NCBI GenBank assembly: GCA_964035545.1
Contig: OZ037767.1
Coordinates: 16,729,581 to 16,793,580 of the forward strand
Source of the DNA: Bugula neritina
Lineage: Eukaryota > Bryozoa > Gymnolaemata > Cheilostomatida > Bugulidae
Reading direction: 5' to 3'
Length of the DNA: 64,000 bases
The notes below the pieces were generated by a model. The model was given only the letters and a program-made list of their open reading frames with translations, was not told the DNA's origin and did not search any database. This document shows positions 25,001 through 35,755 of the stretch, one piece after another (positions within the stretch are counted from its first letter, which is position 1; each line of letters starts with the position of its first letter). Both the position numbers and the translations under genes were made by a program.

Positions 25001-27841
25001 TGTAGTTGTTGTAGATCTCAATGAACGAGACGAACACCGCGTACTGCCCGTCCTTATCAATGTCAAGGACAATGGAGGGGTCTCTTTGTCTATCCGCGTA
25101 GTCCGCTAGTTGTCTGTCCCTGTAACACGGTGAGAGTACAAACAGCAGAGTAAATAGGGGAGTCGTAGACAGTCTAAGTGCCTTCTACAACTATACTACA
25201 CGCTGACTGACCTGAGCTTGCCTTTGCCAGGTAACACTTCCTGTTGCTGCCGCCACAACATGGCGTCCGCTTCCGACTGAATGTTGAACCCGTTCTGCTT
25301 GTCGGGCATAAATACCTGCAATACACACAGTATACTATATACAGTATACTATATACAGTATATAGTATACTGTATATAGTATACTGTATATAGTATACTG
25401 TATACAGTATACTATATACAGTATACTATATACAGTATATAGTATACTGTATATAGTATACTGTATACAGTATACTATATACAGTATACTATATACAGTA
25501 TATAGTATACTGTATATAGTATACTGTATACAGTATACTATATACAGTATACTGTATATAGTATACTGTATACTATATACTGTATACAGTATACTATATA
25601 CAGTATATAGTATACTGTATATAGTATACGGTATATGCTATGTACAGTACATATACTATCACACAGTAGATATACCATCACACAGTGTATAATGCAGAGA
25701 AACTCACGTATTTCATAGCCTGAACTCCTTTGATGCTGTTGAAGACCATATCGAGACAGCGGGGGAGTATCCCCTGATCTTCACCTGAGCCGGCCATTGT
25801 GAATGTCTTACCTGATGAGGTTATTCCATACGTGAAGAGGAGGCCTGAGCAATACAAACACTATACTGTAGTAATACAAACACTATACTACAGTAATGCA
25901 AACACTATACTATAGTAATACAAACACTATACTATAGTAATACAAACACTATACTGTAGTAATACAAACACTATACTGTAGTAATACAAACACTATACTA
26001 TAGTAATACAAACACTATACTGTAGTAATACAAACACTATACTAGAGTAATACCAACACTATACTAGAGTAATACAAACACTATACTGTAGTAATACAAA
26101 CACTACACTATAGTAATACAAACACTATACTAGAGTAATACAAACACTATACTGTAGTAATACAAACACTATACTAGAGTAATACAAACACTATACTATA
26201 GTAATACAAACACTATACTAGAGTAATACAAACACTATACTATAGTAATACAAACACTATACTAGAGTAATACAAACACTATACTGTAGTAATACAAACA
26301 CTATACTGTAGTAATACAAACACTATACTATAGTAATACAAACACTATACTAGAGTAATACAAACACTATACTATAGTAATACAAACACTATACTGTAAT
26401 AATACAAACACTATACTGTAGTAATACCATTTTTCCCTCTCACGAGGTCGTCTATAAGAGGAGCTCCGACGCAGTCAAACAAATGTTTCTGTGAAGTTGT
26501 CTCCCCAAACACTCTGGTAAACTTGTAGTGCATCTGAAACCCAGTAATTATATAGAAAGAGTGGCGGAAACATTCGGCTGAGTGAAGAAATATATTTATA
26601 ACTTCAATAAGTGATTTTGTAAAAGATGATTAAAATAGCTCATTGCGTGATTTCTTTTATAACACAGAAGTGAGTAGGAGTGGTATTGTTAGTGCACACC
26701 ATGTGCGAAGCTGGAAATATTTGAGCGAAACACAAACTAGATAGAACAAGCCAGTCCACACTTACTAGGAGAGAGGGCAACTTCACACTTACTAGGAGAG
26801 AGGACAACTTGTTAGTGCACACCATGTGCGAAGCTGGAAATATTTGAGCGAAACACAAACTAGATAGAACAAGCCAGTCCACACTTACTAGGAGAGAGGG
26901 CAACTTCACACTTACTAGGAGAGAGGACAACTTCACACTCACTAGGAGAGAGGACAACTTCACACTCACTAGGAGAGAGGACAACTTCACACTCACTAGG
27001 AGAGAGGGCAACTTCACACTTACTAGGAGAGAGGACAACTCAACAAAACTATATTATCACAACTAATAGATTGCATTATTAGATAGATTTGCGTGGAAGC
27101 TGAAATTTGTGTGAATCGTGAAAGTCTAGCTTGAGAGAAATAAGAGATAGAAAAGAGAAACATAATATATGACATGTTATATATATTATGTTTGTATTGT
27201 AACACAATATATATAACATAATAAATATATAATATGTGCTATATCGCGAGATTACCAGGGGTGGTGGGTTACTTGGGTTCCAGTATCTCTTCAATGAAGA
27301 ATACAATTAGATGTTATAAAACAGTTACACAGGATATTGTGTGGTACATGTAAGAGTACTAAGTAAGAGTGAGTAGATGGAGTAATGAGCTACATCAACA
27401 GTTGAGTAGAGGGAGTTATATCAACAGTTGAATAGAGAGTATATCAACAGTTGAATAGAGAGTATATCAACAGTTGAGTAGAGAGTATATCAACAGTTGA
27501 ATAGAGAGTATATCAACAGTTGAATAGAGAGTATATCAACAGTTGAGTAGAGAGTATATCAACAGTTGAGTAGAGAGTATATCAACAGTTGAGTAGAGGG
27601 AGTTATATCAACAGTTGAGTAGAGGGAGTTATATCAACAGTTGAACAGAGAGTATATCAACAGTTGAATACAGGGGAAAATACATGAGTTAGACAATTAT
27701 AATATACAATTAAATTGAACAGAAGAGAGGGTTGCACTCAGTTTGCTTACCTCTACTTGAGTCTTTGTCTATAAAACCAAGAAGGAAACATACACTGTAC
27801 ACTGTATGTTGTTTGTGTGTGCGCGTAAGTCATACAGACAC

Positions 27842-27874
<33 letters not shown>

Positions 27875-28907
27875 GAGAGTACTTACATCACAGGGGGAGA
27901 CCTGCACCGTCTGGTCATCCAACATTTTCACACATTTCTCTGCTACATCCAGGGGCCTGATTCTGCAGTAGACCTGCAAGGGGCAGGAGACAATTGACTC
28001 GTTAACTATTATAACTCACTCACTACTATTACTCACTCTACTACTATGACTCACTCTACTACTATGACTCACTCTACTGCTATGACTCACTCTACTACTA
28101 TTACTCACTCTACTACTATGACTCACTCTACTACTATGACTCACTCTACTGCTATGACTCACTCTACTACTATGACTCACTCTACTACTATGTCTCACTC
28201 TACTACTATGACTCACTCACCTCAACAGGGTCAAGGTCAGTGCTGCCGGAGTCAGAATTGTCACTCTTCGGAGCGTGTCTGGAGGGAGTTCTTCCGGGAG
28301 TCTGAGCCTTCCGGGCATTTCCTCTTCTGAAACACACATATGTGGTATACTTAGGTGGTGATATACTTAGCTTATACTTAGCTGGTGATATACTTAGCTG
28401 GTGGTATACTTAGCTGGTAGTATACTTAGGTGGTGGTATACTTAGCTGGTAGTATACTTAGCTGATGGTATACTTAGCTGGTAGTATACTTAGGTGGTGG
28501 TATACTTAGCTTATACTTAAGTGGTGATATACTTAGCTGATGGTATACTTAGGTGGTGGTATACTTAGCTGGTGGTATACTTAGGTGGTGATATACTTAG
28601 CTGGTGGTATACTTACTTGTTAGGTGGTGGTATACTTAGCTGGTGGTATACTTAGCTGGTGATATACTTAGCTGGTGGTATACTTAGCTGGTAGTATACT
28701 TAGCTGGTGGTATACTTAGCTGGTAGTATACTTAGCTGATGGTATACTTAGCTGGTAGTATACTTAGGTGGTGGTATACTTAGCTTATACTTAAGTGGTG
28801 ATATACTTAGCTGATGGTATACTTAGGTGGTGGTATACTTAGCTGGTGGTATACTTAGGTGGTGGTATACTTAGCTGGTAGTATACTTACTTGTTAGGTG
28901 GTTTCAT
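19034..28907 (-). CDS. KIF23: kinesin-6 motor KIF23 / MKLP1
   Basis: Plus-end kinesin of centralspindlin, partner of RACGAP1, needed for midzone assembly and cytokinesis (family knowledge). Twenty coding exons join in frame: 28907-28891, 28326-28221, 27973-27887, 27768-27751, 26533-26428, 25844-25708, 25315-25212, 25119-24928, 24578-24490, 23768-23647, 23304-23122, 23043-22924, 22603-22373, 21911-21806, 21396-21092, 20978-20793, 20661-20488, 20234-20013, 19622-19537 and 19172-19034; about 909 residues. Motor motifs: P-loop GITSSGKT (118-125), NAESSRSHS (298-306) and LVDLAGSER (338-346). A coiled coil follows at about 540-700, then a Ser/Pro-rich part. The C-terminus carries [14 protein letters not shown] and [15 protein letters not shown], hallmarks of MKLP1, not MKLP2. 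The first coding exon is only 17 nt. Most introns contain minisatellites. Confidence 0.95.
19625..20010. repeat. 14-bp minisatellite filling a KIF23 intron
   Basis: About 27 copies of AGAGTAGAGTATAC, spanning almost the whole intron between exons 20013-20234 and 19537-19622. Confidence 0.95.
20286..20487. repeat. 19-bp minisatellite abutting a KIF23 donor
   Basis: About 11 copies of TCACATGACATCTCACTAG. On the minus strand the intron opens GTGAGTAGATGTCATGTGAC and the array continues TAGTGAGATGTCATGTGAC, so the first unit includes the donor. Confidence 0.93.
20696..20815. repeat. about 32-bp repeat duplicating a KIF23 exon end and donor
   Basis: The exon ends (minus strand) TCCACCCCTTCTCTTCCCCCG followed by GTATGTACC at 20793. 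Two more copies follow in the intron, TCCACTCCTTCCCTCTCCCTG + GTATGTACC and a more diverged third copy. This is an early stage of a junction-derived array. Confidence 0.9.
21420..21790. repeat. AT-rich repeats in KIF23 intron
   Basis: About nine copies of a 15-bp TAATATAATATACTG unit (21420-21560), then a 15-bp ATATAGACATTAGAT unit (21600-21790). Confidence 0.85.
21920..22318. repeat. 15-bp minisatellite in KIF23 intron
   Basis: About 26 copies of TATCACTACGCAGTG and variants, next to the acceptor of exon 21806-21911. Confidence 0.95.
23305..23605. repeat. 23-bp minisatellite in KIF23 intron
   Basis: About 12 copies of a 23-bp unit, CGTGTAACTTACAGTATACA plus GTA. On the minus strand each copy has a GTAAGTTACAC donor-like core. 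Confidence 0.93.
23785..24052. repeat. 31-bp minisatellite in KIF23 intron
   Basis: About nine copies of a 31-bp unit (GTTACTCTAGTTAGTATGAC plus TGACAGTAGCA) near the acceptor of exon 23647-23768, with a two-block higher-order pattern. Confidence 0.92.
24606..24940. repeat. 30-bp minisatellite copying a KIF23 donor
   Basis: About 11 copies of a 30-bp unit. On the minus strand the exon ends ACTAAG followed by GTAGTTTCC, and every unit repeats CTAAGGTAG(T/C)TTCCTATTGGC, so each carries a copy of the exon-intron junction. Confidence 0.94.
25322..25645. repeat. self-complementary TATACTGTATATAG array
   Basis: An array of ACTATATACAGTAT and its complement ATACTGTATATAGT, so the sequence is nearly its own reverse complement and could form hairpins or cruciforms. 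Lies in the KIF23 intron before exon 25212-25315. Confidence 0.92.
25848..26427. repeat. 22-bp minisatellite forming an entire KIF23 intron
   Basis: About 26 copies of AATACAAACACTATACTGTA plus GT. On the minus strand the unit is GTATTACTACAGTATAGTGT plus TT, and the intron begins with exactly this GT. The array runs from the donor at 26427 almost to the acceptor at 25845. Confidence 0.96.
26688..27040. repeat. 123-bp tandem duplication plus 24-bp repeat
   Basis: A 123-bp segment starting GTTAGTGCACACCATGTGCG at 26688 is repeated from 26811. Both copies contain and are followed by a shorter unit, CACTTACTAGGAGAGAGGAC plus AACTT, in the first large KIF23 motor-region intron. Confidence 0.92.
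27385..27670. repeat. 23-bp minisatellite in KIF23 intron
   Basis: About 12 copies of TATATCAACAGTTGAGTAGA plus GAG in the intron between exons 27751-27768 and 26428-26533. Confidence 0.92.
28017..28220. repeat. 18-bp minisatellite abutting the KIF23 exon 2 donor
   Basis: About 11 copies of ACTACTATGACTCACTCT. On the minus strand the intron opens GTGAGTGAGTCATAGTAG, and each unit repeats GTGAGTCATAGTAGTAGA. Confidence 0.95.
28335..28890. repeat. 16-bp minisatellite forming KIF23 intron 1
   Basis: About 34 copies of GGTGGTATACTTAGCT. On the minus strand the intron opens GTAAGTATACTACCAGC and the array repeats CTAAGTATAC. A block of about 180 bp (near 28390-28570) recurs at about 28680-28860. 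Confidence 0.95.
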
Positions 28908-31900
28908 GGTTACTTGTGGAGCCAAAAGTACTTTTACTTTGATGAGGTCACATTCAGCAACTGTTCAAAGATTAAAATATTTTATATTCAAGGAATAAAA
29001 CTCAAATTTTTACCATGTTAGTTTCAGTCTTACAGTAACTCTACTTGGATAAGTAAACTTATATGTTGTTTCTTATAATGATGGTGACTACCAGTAACTC
29101 TAAATCATGTAGTAAATGCAATGTTGTAATAGTAGCTGTAATAGTAATACCAACAATGCTACAGTTATCAACTTGGACTATATATTTATTTTTAATTTGA
29201 ACAGTTAAATGTATAAATTATAGTCTTTATTAAATGGTAATATTAATATTTACGATCGTCATGATCATTACATTAAGTATTTATATTTACTATTATTACC
29301 TACAAGTAAAGTGCTAGTATATAGTTATTCTATATAAGTATAGCTTAATGTAAAACTTCAACAATAACCAATAGTTGTAGCATTAGTAATACTATAGTCT
29401 ATAATTGTACTTATAGTAAATGCAATACAATAAGACTAAGTTCTCAGATGAAGTTCAATATAAATAAATGTGAGCATATGACAATTCAACGCTCCACTGT
29501 AAATCCTCTAGTGTCTCAATACAGCATGAATAATGACCCCTTACAATGTGTTGACAAAGTATTATACCTTGGTGTCACGATTGATAATAAACTGTCATTC
29601 GATCAACATATAATAAACATTTGCTCAAAAGCTAATAAATTATTACACATGCTGATGCGCTGTCTAAAAAAGGCTAAAAGTAAAACCAGAGCCATAGCTT
29701 ATAAAACAGTCTGTCGCCCTATACTAGAATTTGCGACCCACACCTGGTCTCCATTTAAATTGAAAAACATCAACATCATAGAAGGTATAAATAGAAAAGC
29801 CTTCAGGTGGACATTCTGTAAGAGAAAACGAGATCATATAACTGAGCTCATGACAAATTCTAATTGGGATAGCCTTGCACAAAGACGTGACAATGCAGAC
29901 CAAAAAATGTACTTTCGTATGCTTTCTGGTAGTGCCGCTATAGACCAAGACCGGTTCTCCCTTCATTTTGCAGAGTCTCACAATACCAGACATGGTGCTA
30001 TTAAGGGCAATATCAATACCAAAACTGCCAAACATTCATATAAACATCGCATCCATAAACTTTTCTAATGATTCTAGCTGCTTTGCCTAACTGATTATAA
30101 GCACTTAACACCGATTCTGCTTTATATCATCTGAAGCTGTGCGGTGCATATTTATTTATTTATTTACTTTTTTTTTCTTTTTCTTTTTTTTTCTTCTGGC
30201 AGTAGCTAGCTATTGAGCTTTGAATCAAAGCATAATTAACTATATTTTTATCTCGTAGACAAAATGGTTTTCTTCCTTACTACTGATAATCTAAACAATT
30301 GTTCATACACCACTGCATCTCGATAAAGGAGCCAAAGCGCTCCGAGTGAGATTAATTAGATGAGATGAGATGAATAAGTCATAGTCAGTAATGATTATTA
30401 AATTTAACAACTAAGATCATAATGATAATATTGTTGATTTTTTTAAGTAAGTAATAATTATACGTATAGTTAAGAGTATAACTATTAGTATATAAGTTAG
30501 TTTTATTCATACTGAAACTCATAGTTATACTCATGTTAATACTGACAGTAATACCAAGAGTCAGACTAAGATTAAGAATGAGTCTAATACTTATAATAAT
30601 AATTATATAGTTATACTTATAGCTTATACTTATAGGCTCATACTTATAGGTATAGTAAATGTAGTGCTTATAGTTAAAGATTTATACTGATACTTATAGT
30701 AATGGTTATACTGAGAGTGATACTCACACTCAGTCATAGTGATACACTTATATTTACAGTATGACTATGAGTATCAGTATGATTATCATCAATGTCATAC
30801 TGATAGTCAAACTCAATGTCATACTCATAGTAATACTAATAGACAATAGTAATAGTAAATTACTAAAAGTGATACTGATAGCATTGCCATTAGTAATAGT
30901 GATACTCTCACTTTGACTTTTAGTTTCAGTTAAACTTAATCATAATGTCATACTTATACAGTTACTGTTAGTTAAACTTAATGTTATACTGATACTAATA
31001 GTAATAATAAATCACTAAAAGTAAAACTTAATGTAATACTTATTTTTTATTAATATTACCCTAAGTTATTTCTTACAGTTATAGTTTTAGTAATAGTTAA
31101 TAACTATAACTATAAGTTATAGTTACACTTAATCTTATACTTATAGTTATTCTTCATTTTATAAGTATAATAATCACTTTATACTTTAACTTATACTGTT
31201 ATAGTTATAAGTAATATTAATTATTACCATTAAATAAATCATTAAATTTAATATTATATTAATATTTATAATTATTATAAATTAAAATAATTATTAATTC
31301 ATTTATTAATAATTCAAATTGAATAACTTATTCAGTTAATGTTATACTTATTGAGTTAAACTTAAAGTTAATCATAATGTTTAAGGTATACAATAAAGAT
31401 AAACTTAAGCTGTAAAGAAACAAACAACTTGTAACCTATAAATGATTATATTATCGATACATTATTTGATAAAAAAAGTTAACAATTGCAGATAGTACTA
31501 GAAATAATGCTATTGATAGCAGTGATATTTGTAGTTGTCGGTTTTTGGGCATGGCGCTCATTTAGCAATAAACCAATCACAGTCAAGTATGCGAAATTCA
31601 TTTCATTTCGAATAATAGATGTAAACATTTGCGCCGTCAGTTTATTGTATTTTTAAAATTTTAAATAAAATACATATTTTTTTATCAAATTTTAATTTAT
31701 TAAGTATGCGCAAACACTATAAACTTTTGTTGAAAATGGTTTTGTTACCGTTTTGCGGGTAAAAGCCTTTCAGTTTCCAAACATGGCGTCTTATAGTAAA
31801 CACAAAAGGTAAAAATTATGCTTTCTAAAATATATAGTGCTGAAGGCAATTATCTTGATCCCCGTGACTAATACGTTCATTAATTTTCAAGACTTTAAGT

Positions 31901-32273
31901 AACTAAAAAATAAACTTATAGCACTATCATGCTTCCACACAACTTCAATTCAGTTTCAACTTTTCAGCTTTGTGGCAGTTTCTAATTTCTAAAAGTAAAT
32001 ATAATTCTATGTCTGTGGCATATCTAATTTTATATTGTTACTCATTATTATTAAAAAGATTTATTGTAAGGTAGATAATGTCTAATATGAAAGTTAGGCT
32101 ACTTTACAGACCTTTGAGTTTTACTTACACTCTGTAAGTTTTTTTTTAAACTAAGGCTCTACAAATGGTTTCTTTTAGAACTTGCCTATTAGATTATACT
32201 TTTGCAGCACAGATAACTAGCTCAAAATGCTAGAAGACATTTCTATTCGTTAAAACAGACAGCTACGGTCACA
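28908..32273. other. intergenic desert between KIF23 and vasohibin
   Basis: Divergent intergenic region holding the non-LTR remnant (29440-30373) and degenerate simple sequence (TACTTATAGTTATACT-like, 30400-31400). ATGGCGTCTTATAG at 31783 followed by a GT donor at 31809 could be an upstream vasohibin exon, but splicing it to the acceptor near 32252 hits a stop, so at most it is a 5' UTR exon with a short upstream frame. Confidence 0.45.
29440..30373 (+). mobile_element. 5'-truncated non-LTR retrotransposon (reverse transcriptase C-terminus)
   Basis: An uninterrupted frame of 206 residues (29448-30068) matches the end of Jockey/CR1-like reverse transcriptases: KFNINKCEHM, then VLYLGVTIDNKLSFDQHI, KANKLLHMLMR, YKTVCRPILEFATHTWSPF and INRKAFRW. 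The polymerase core and endonuclease are missing, as in typical 5' truncation. About 300 bp of 3' UTR end in an AGATGAGATGAGATG short repeat instead of poly-A. The intact frame suggests recent insertion. I could not define a target duplication. Confidence 0.88.
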
Positions 32274-34957
32274 ATGAAGAAGGTCAAGATAGTGAGCAAG
32301 CAATCACCAACAGAGAGTGATACGAATGACGATACAGGAACTGATGGTGTTTTATTTTGGATAAATAAGTCTGGTTTCCCTATTAGTGATCATGTTTGGG
32401 AGCGAATGTTTTCGCATGCATCAAAGCTTCATCCTGGTGGTGAATCAGTTATTAACAATATAAAGAACTGTCAGAATACTACTCCGGTGAGTGAACAACA
32501 GAGAACTCAAATGCACTTTACTCTCATCTTCATGACTATTTCAATGTTATCCAGTTTATAAATTCACTACATGGGAATACTGAATTATTATGCAAAACTT
32601 ATTAATCACTTATTTTTTCACATTTCACAGCATTTGTTGGTTAATTATCTAGTTTTTACAGAGGTGTAAATATACACCATATCTCTTTATTGTTGTTTAA
32701 TAATTCATATTTACTTACGATATACTATGCAAAACTTATTTGCCTACTGCCATTTATTAAAACATGCTGTTCAGCTATTAGATTTTTCATATAAATATTA
32801 TGTATTTTTGCAATAACTACTATGAATGAAGTTTAGAGTTTGATAGAATTTTCTCTCAAATAGAACCACTGCATTTTCAAGCTCAATAGCAATGCATTGT
32901 GTATGTTGTAAGGTTAATATTCCAAAGCCTCCTTCTACTAACGTTTCCATGGTGACAGCTGATCGTAGAGTAGCGCAAGTCCAGCAGTACATGTGTGAGT
33001 TACAGTACAACCACACTGGAACTCAGTTCTTTGATATCAAGAAGTATCGCTCTATGACCAGGTAACTGTGAGTGTATAGTTATTACTCTATGACTAAGTA
33101 ACTGTGAGTTAGTAGTTGATATTACTGAGTAGAAGTTACTAAAAGAACTTACTCATAGCATTGTGTAAACTTAACGGAGTTGGAGGAGCAGAACTGAGGC
33201 TATACTTCTGCAACATCTGACTCACCAGGTGTGATACGCTGTTAGTAGTAATACATGACTAAGTATCCTTTGAGCTACTAGTAATATGATTATTCTACAG
33301 CCAATCAGAAACAGCTAGAGAGATGATAAAAGAGTCTCTTCCAATCAAATGCCTGGAGGCTGTAATACTGGGCATATATTTGACCAATGGAGTGGCCGGG
33401 TTGGAGAGGTACCCTCTGGGGTTCAGGTCGGTGTTCGGCAGCAATGTACACAGACACGTGGTGCTGGTGGTCAGCTGGAACGGCTTGTTCGGAGCTCTGG
33501 GTATGAGTCGTAGAGCTGACCTCATGTACAAGCCTATGCAGTTTTCTGTGAGTCATCAGATATATATGCCTCTCTATCAGTTGTATGTTTGCTTTCTTAC
33601 TTTGACTTCTCTATAAAGTATAAAGTTGTAGTCCTAGTCCATAATTATATCATAGACATCAGTCATGGCTACATATCAATCTGTTATAAACTCTCATAGC
33701 CTCTCGCCATATTAAACTGTGTGACGTGTGCAGGGGTCAAGGTCACTGTTGTAGAGTTTGTCAGATCTAGTCATAGACTTCATAGAGTCATACAACCAGT
33801 ACAGACACAAAGTGAACAAGGTGAAGATAGGTTTCCCCGTGTCACATGACCCGCATGGTCACGAGGCTATACAATGGAAAGGTGAGGGCAGCAGCGTACT
33901 CGTCTCGTATTTTATGTCTGTGTAGTTTAGGATTCTAGGCTATAGTTGGTGGTAATATGATGCATAGTATTGGTTTAATTTAGTTCTCTCATAGTAAATA
34001 GTACAGTGTTGAGTACTTTTGTTAGAGTTGTCTTTGCTTGAGCTGAACTTTTCTATCTATAATGGTATCGATAATAATTATATATTTGTTATTATATACA
34101 AAATTTATGCTAACAATGTACTATAAATAAAATGTTTATTTTTGTGCCACTGCTGAATCTGTCATCATCATACATTTTGTTGTGCTCTGAATCTTCTGCT
34201 TGTTATTGCATGGTTTAGGGTGTGTGGTTAACCCATGTAAAATATCTAAAACTGAGCTGAAACAAGCCGTGGAAAAGCACAGCAAAGATATTAGGGCGTG
34301 GGTTAGACAAGCCCCGTTTGGTTCTACATATGCACCGAGACCACAGGCTAACAGCTACCCTGCCCCTACGCTGTCACATACGTCCCCTACTAAACACAAG
34401 TCTACAAATGATGCTCCTTTAAGGTAAAATCGATGCATATCATAGAATGAGTCATGTCTTCATGTGATGAGTCATGACTTCATGTGATGAGTCGTGTCTT
34501 CATGTGATTAGCCATGACTTCATGTGATTAGTCATGTCTTCATGTAATGAGTCATGTCTTCATGTGATGAGTCATGTCTTCATGTGATGAGTCATGACTT
34601 CATGTGATTAGTCATGTCTTCATAGAATGAGCCTATAACAGTAATAGCTTAGTAGAAACAACAAACCTGCATTGTTGGCTCTTTTCTAATTTCTTATCAT
34701 TTTGCCTGTTTGTCTACTTCCTGTCTACTCAACTTCCTGTTTGTCTACTTCCTGTCTACTCAACTTCCTGTCTACTCTACTTCCTTTTTACTCTACTTCA
34801 TGTTTACTCTATTTCCTGTTTAACCAACAGAGACTCGGCAGTGCACATAGTGGTGGATGAGACCTCCTCACTCAATGCGTCTCAAGACCCGGTCAGCAAG
34901 AGCGCAGCCGGAGGTCACGCTGCTGGCAGCAAACCTAACTTTGAGATGAGAATCTAG
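32274..34957 (+). CDS. VASH: vasohibin, tubulin tyrosine carboxypeptidase
   Basis: Removes the C-terminal Tyr of alpha-tubulin together with SVBP (family knowledge). Six exons join in frame: 32274-32486, 32913-33061, 33301-33547, 33755-33881, 34219-34423 and 34831-34957, about 355 residues, the length of human VASH2. The transglutaminase-like triad is present with the same spacing as VASH1: Cys138 in LPIKCLEAVILGIYLTN, His173 in VHRHVVL and Ser190 in LGMSRRADLMYKP. ELQYNHTGTQFFDIKK and VSHDPHGHEAIQWK are also diagnostic. The basic, Ser/Pro-rich C-terminal tail diverges. There is a single gene here, before the VASH1/VASH2 split. AATAAA lies at 35155. Intron 5 has a 20-bp minisatellite (34435-34625). 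Confidence 0.95.
34435..34625. repeat. 20-bp minisatellite in vasohibin intron 5
   Basis: About nine copies of CATGTGATGAGTCATGTCTT starting about 15 bp after the donor at 34424. A weaker CTACTTCCTGT repeat lies at 34720-34820 before the acceptor. Confidence 0.92.
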
Positions 34958-35755
34958 TTACCTTCTGATAAAGGAAGATAACTCTTAATAGCAACTCTTT
35001 GCATGATGTATATTATTTTATAGAGTCAGTTATGTAGCAGGGATACTTTCTATATTTTTTATTCTAGATTATTCCTAGACGATTAAAAATTTGTCCAAAA
35101 AATTGTAATATAGAAATCAAGCATGCAGTGCAGTATAAACTTTTCTATGCACTTAATAAAAGACAAAGAAAGTTCTTTTATTTTAATAAGCATACGATTT
35201 TACATTCTGTACTTGACACTGCATTAATACATTTTGCTAAAATATTCCAACAATTATAAAATAAATTTAAGCAATTTATCACATAATGTCATTAACATGC
35301 AAACTATTATAAAAATGTTGGTAATTTAATAATTCTCAGCGAATATTGACTAGATCTGCTAAATCAGCACACACAAAGTAAGCCATTTTAATAGCTCATA
35401 ATATGTTTTAGTTTATTTGTATTTTTGTTTATTGTGCAATACTGCAAGTTGTCTAATTTTGTTGCTTTATGAAGTAACAAGAGTTATCTTCCCTTCTTGT
35501 GGCATAATATTCTAGAATGTGTCTCTGAAATACCTCACATTGTCTTGCTTTTCACCACTTTATGTTATTTTAGAGTTCTTTTAATATTTTTATACTGAAT
35601 AAAGTTTTCTGGATTATTAAGTAAATAATTATTATTAAGCTATATAGTAAGATTTCTTCAGCAATGTAGTTGTGTTTTATCTACTCTCTTAGTGAAATAT
35701 ATAAATACAACAAATGTACTGATAGATATAGTGTACTGGTTCCTCTACACCAGCC
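34958..35755. other. vasohibin 3' UTR and short intergenic region
   Basis: AT-rich. AATAAA at 35155-35160 and AATAAA-like sites near 35598. No exon recognised before the ATG at 35756. Confidence 0.45.

Noticed and set aside
29724-30035. Antisense frame over the reverse transcriptase remnant
   Set aside because: Shadow of the plus-strand frame, which carries the recognisable protein motifs.
31783-31808. Short ATG exon (MASYSKHK) as the vasohibin start
   Set aside because: Splicing to the exon at about 32252 runs into a stop immediately before the MKKVKIV start, so it cannot extend the vasohibin frame.
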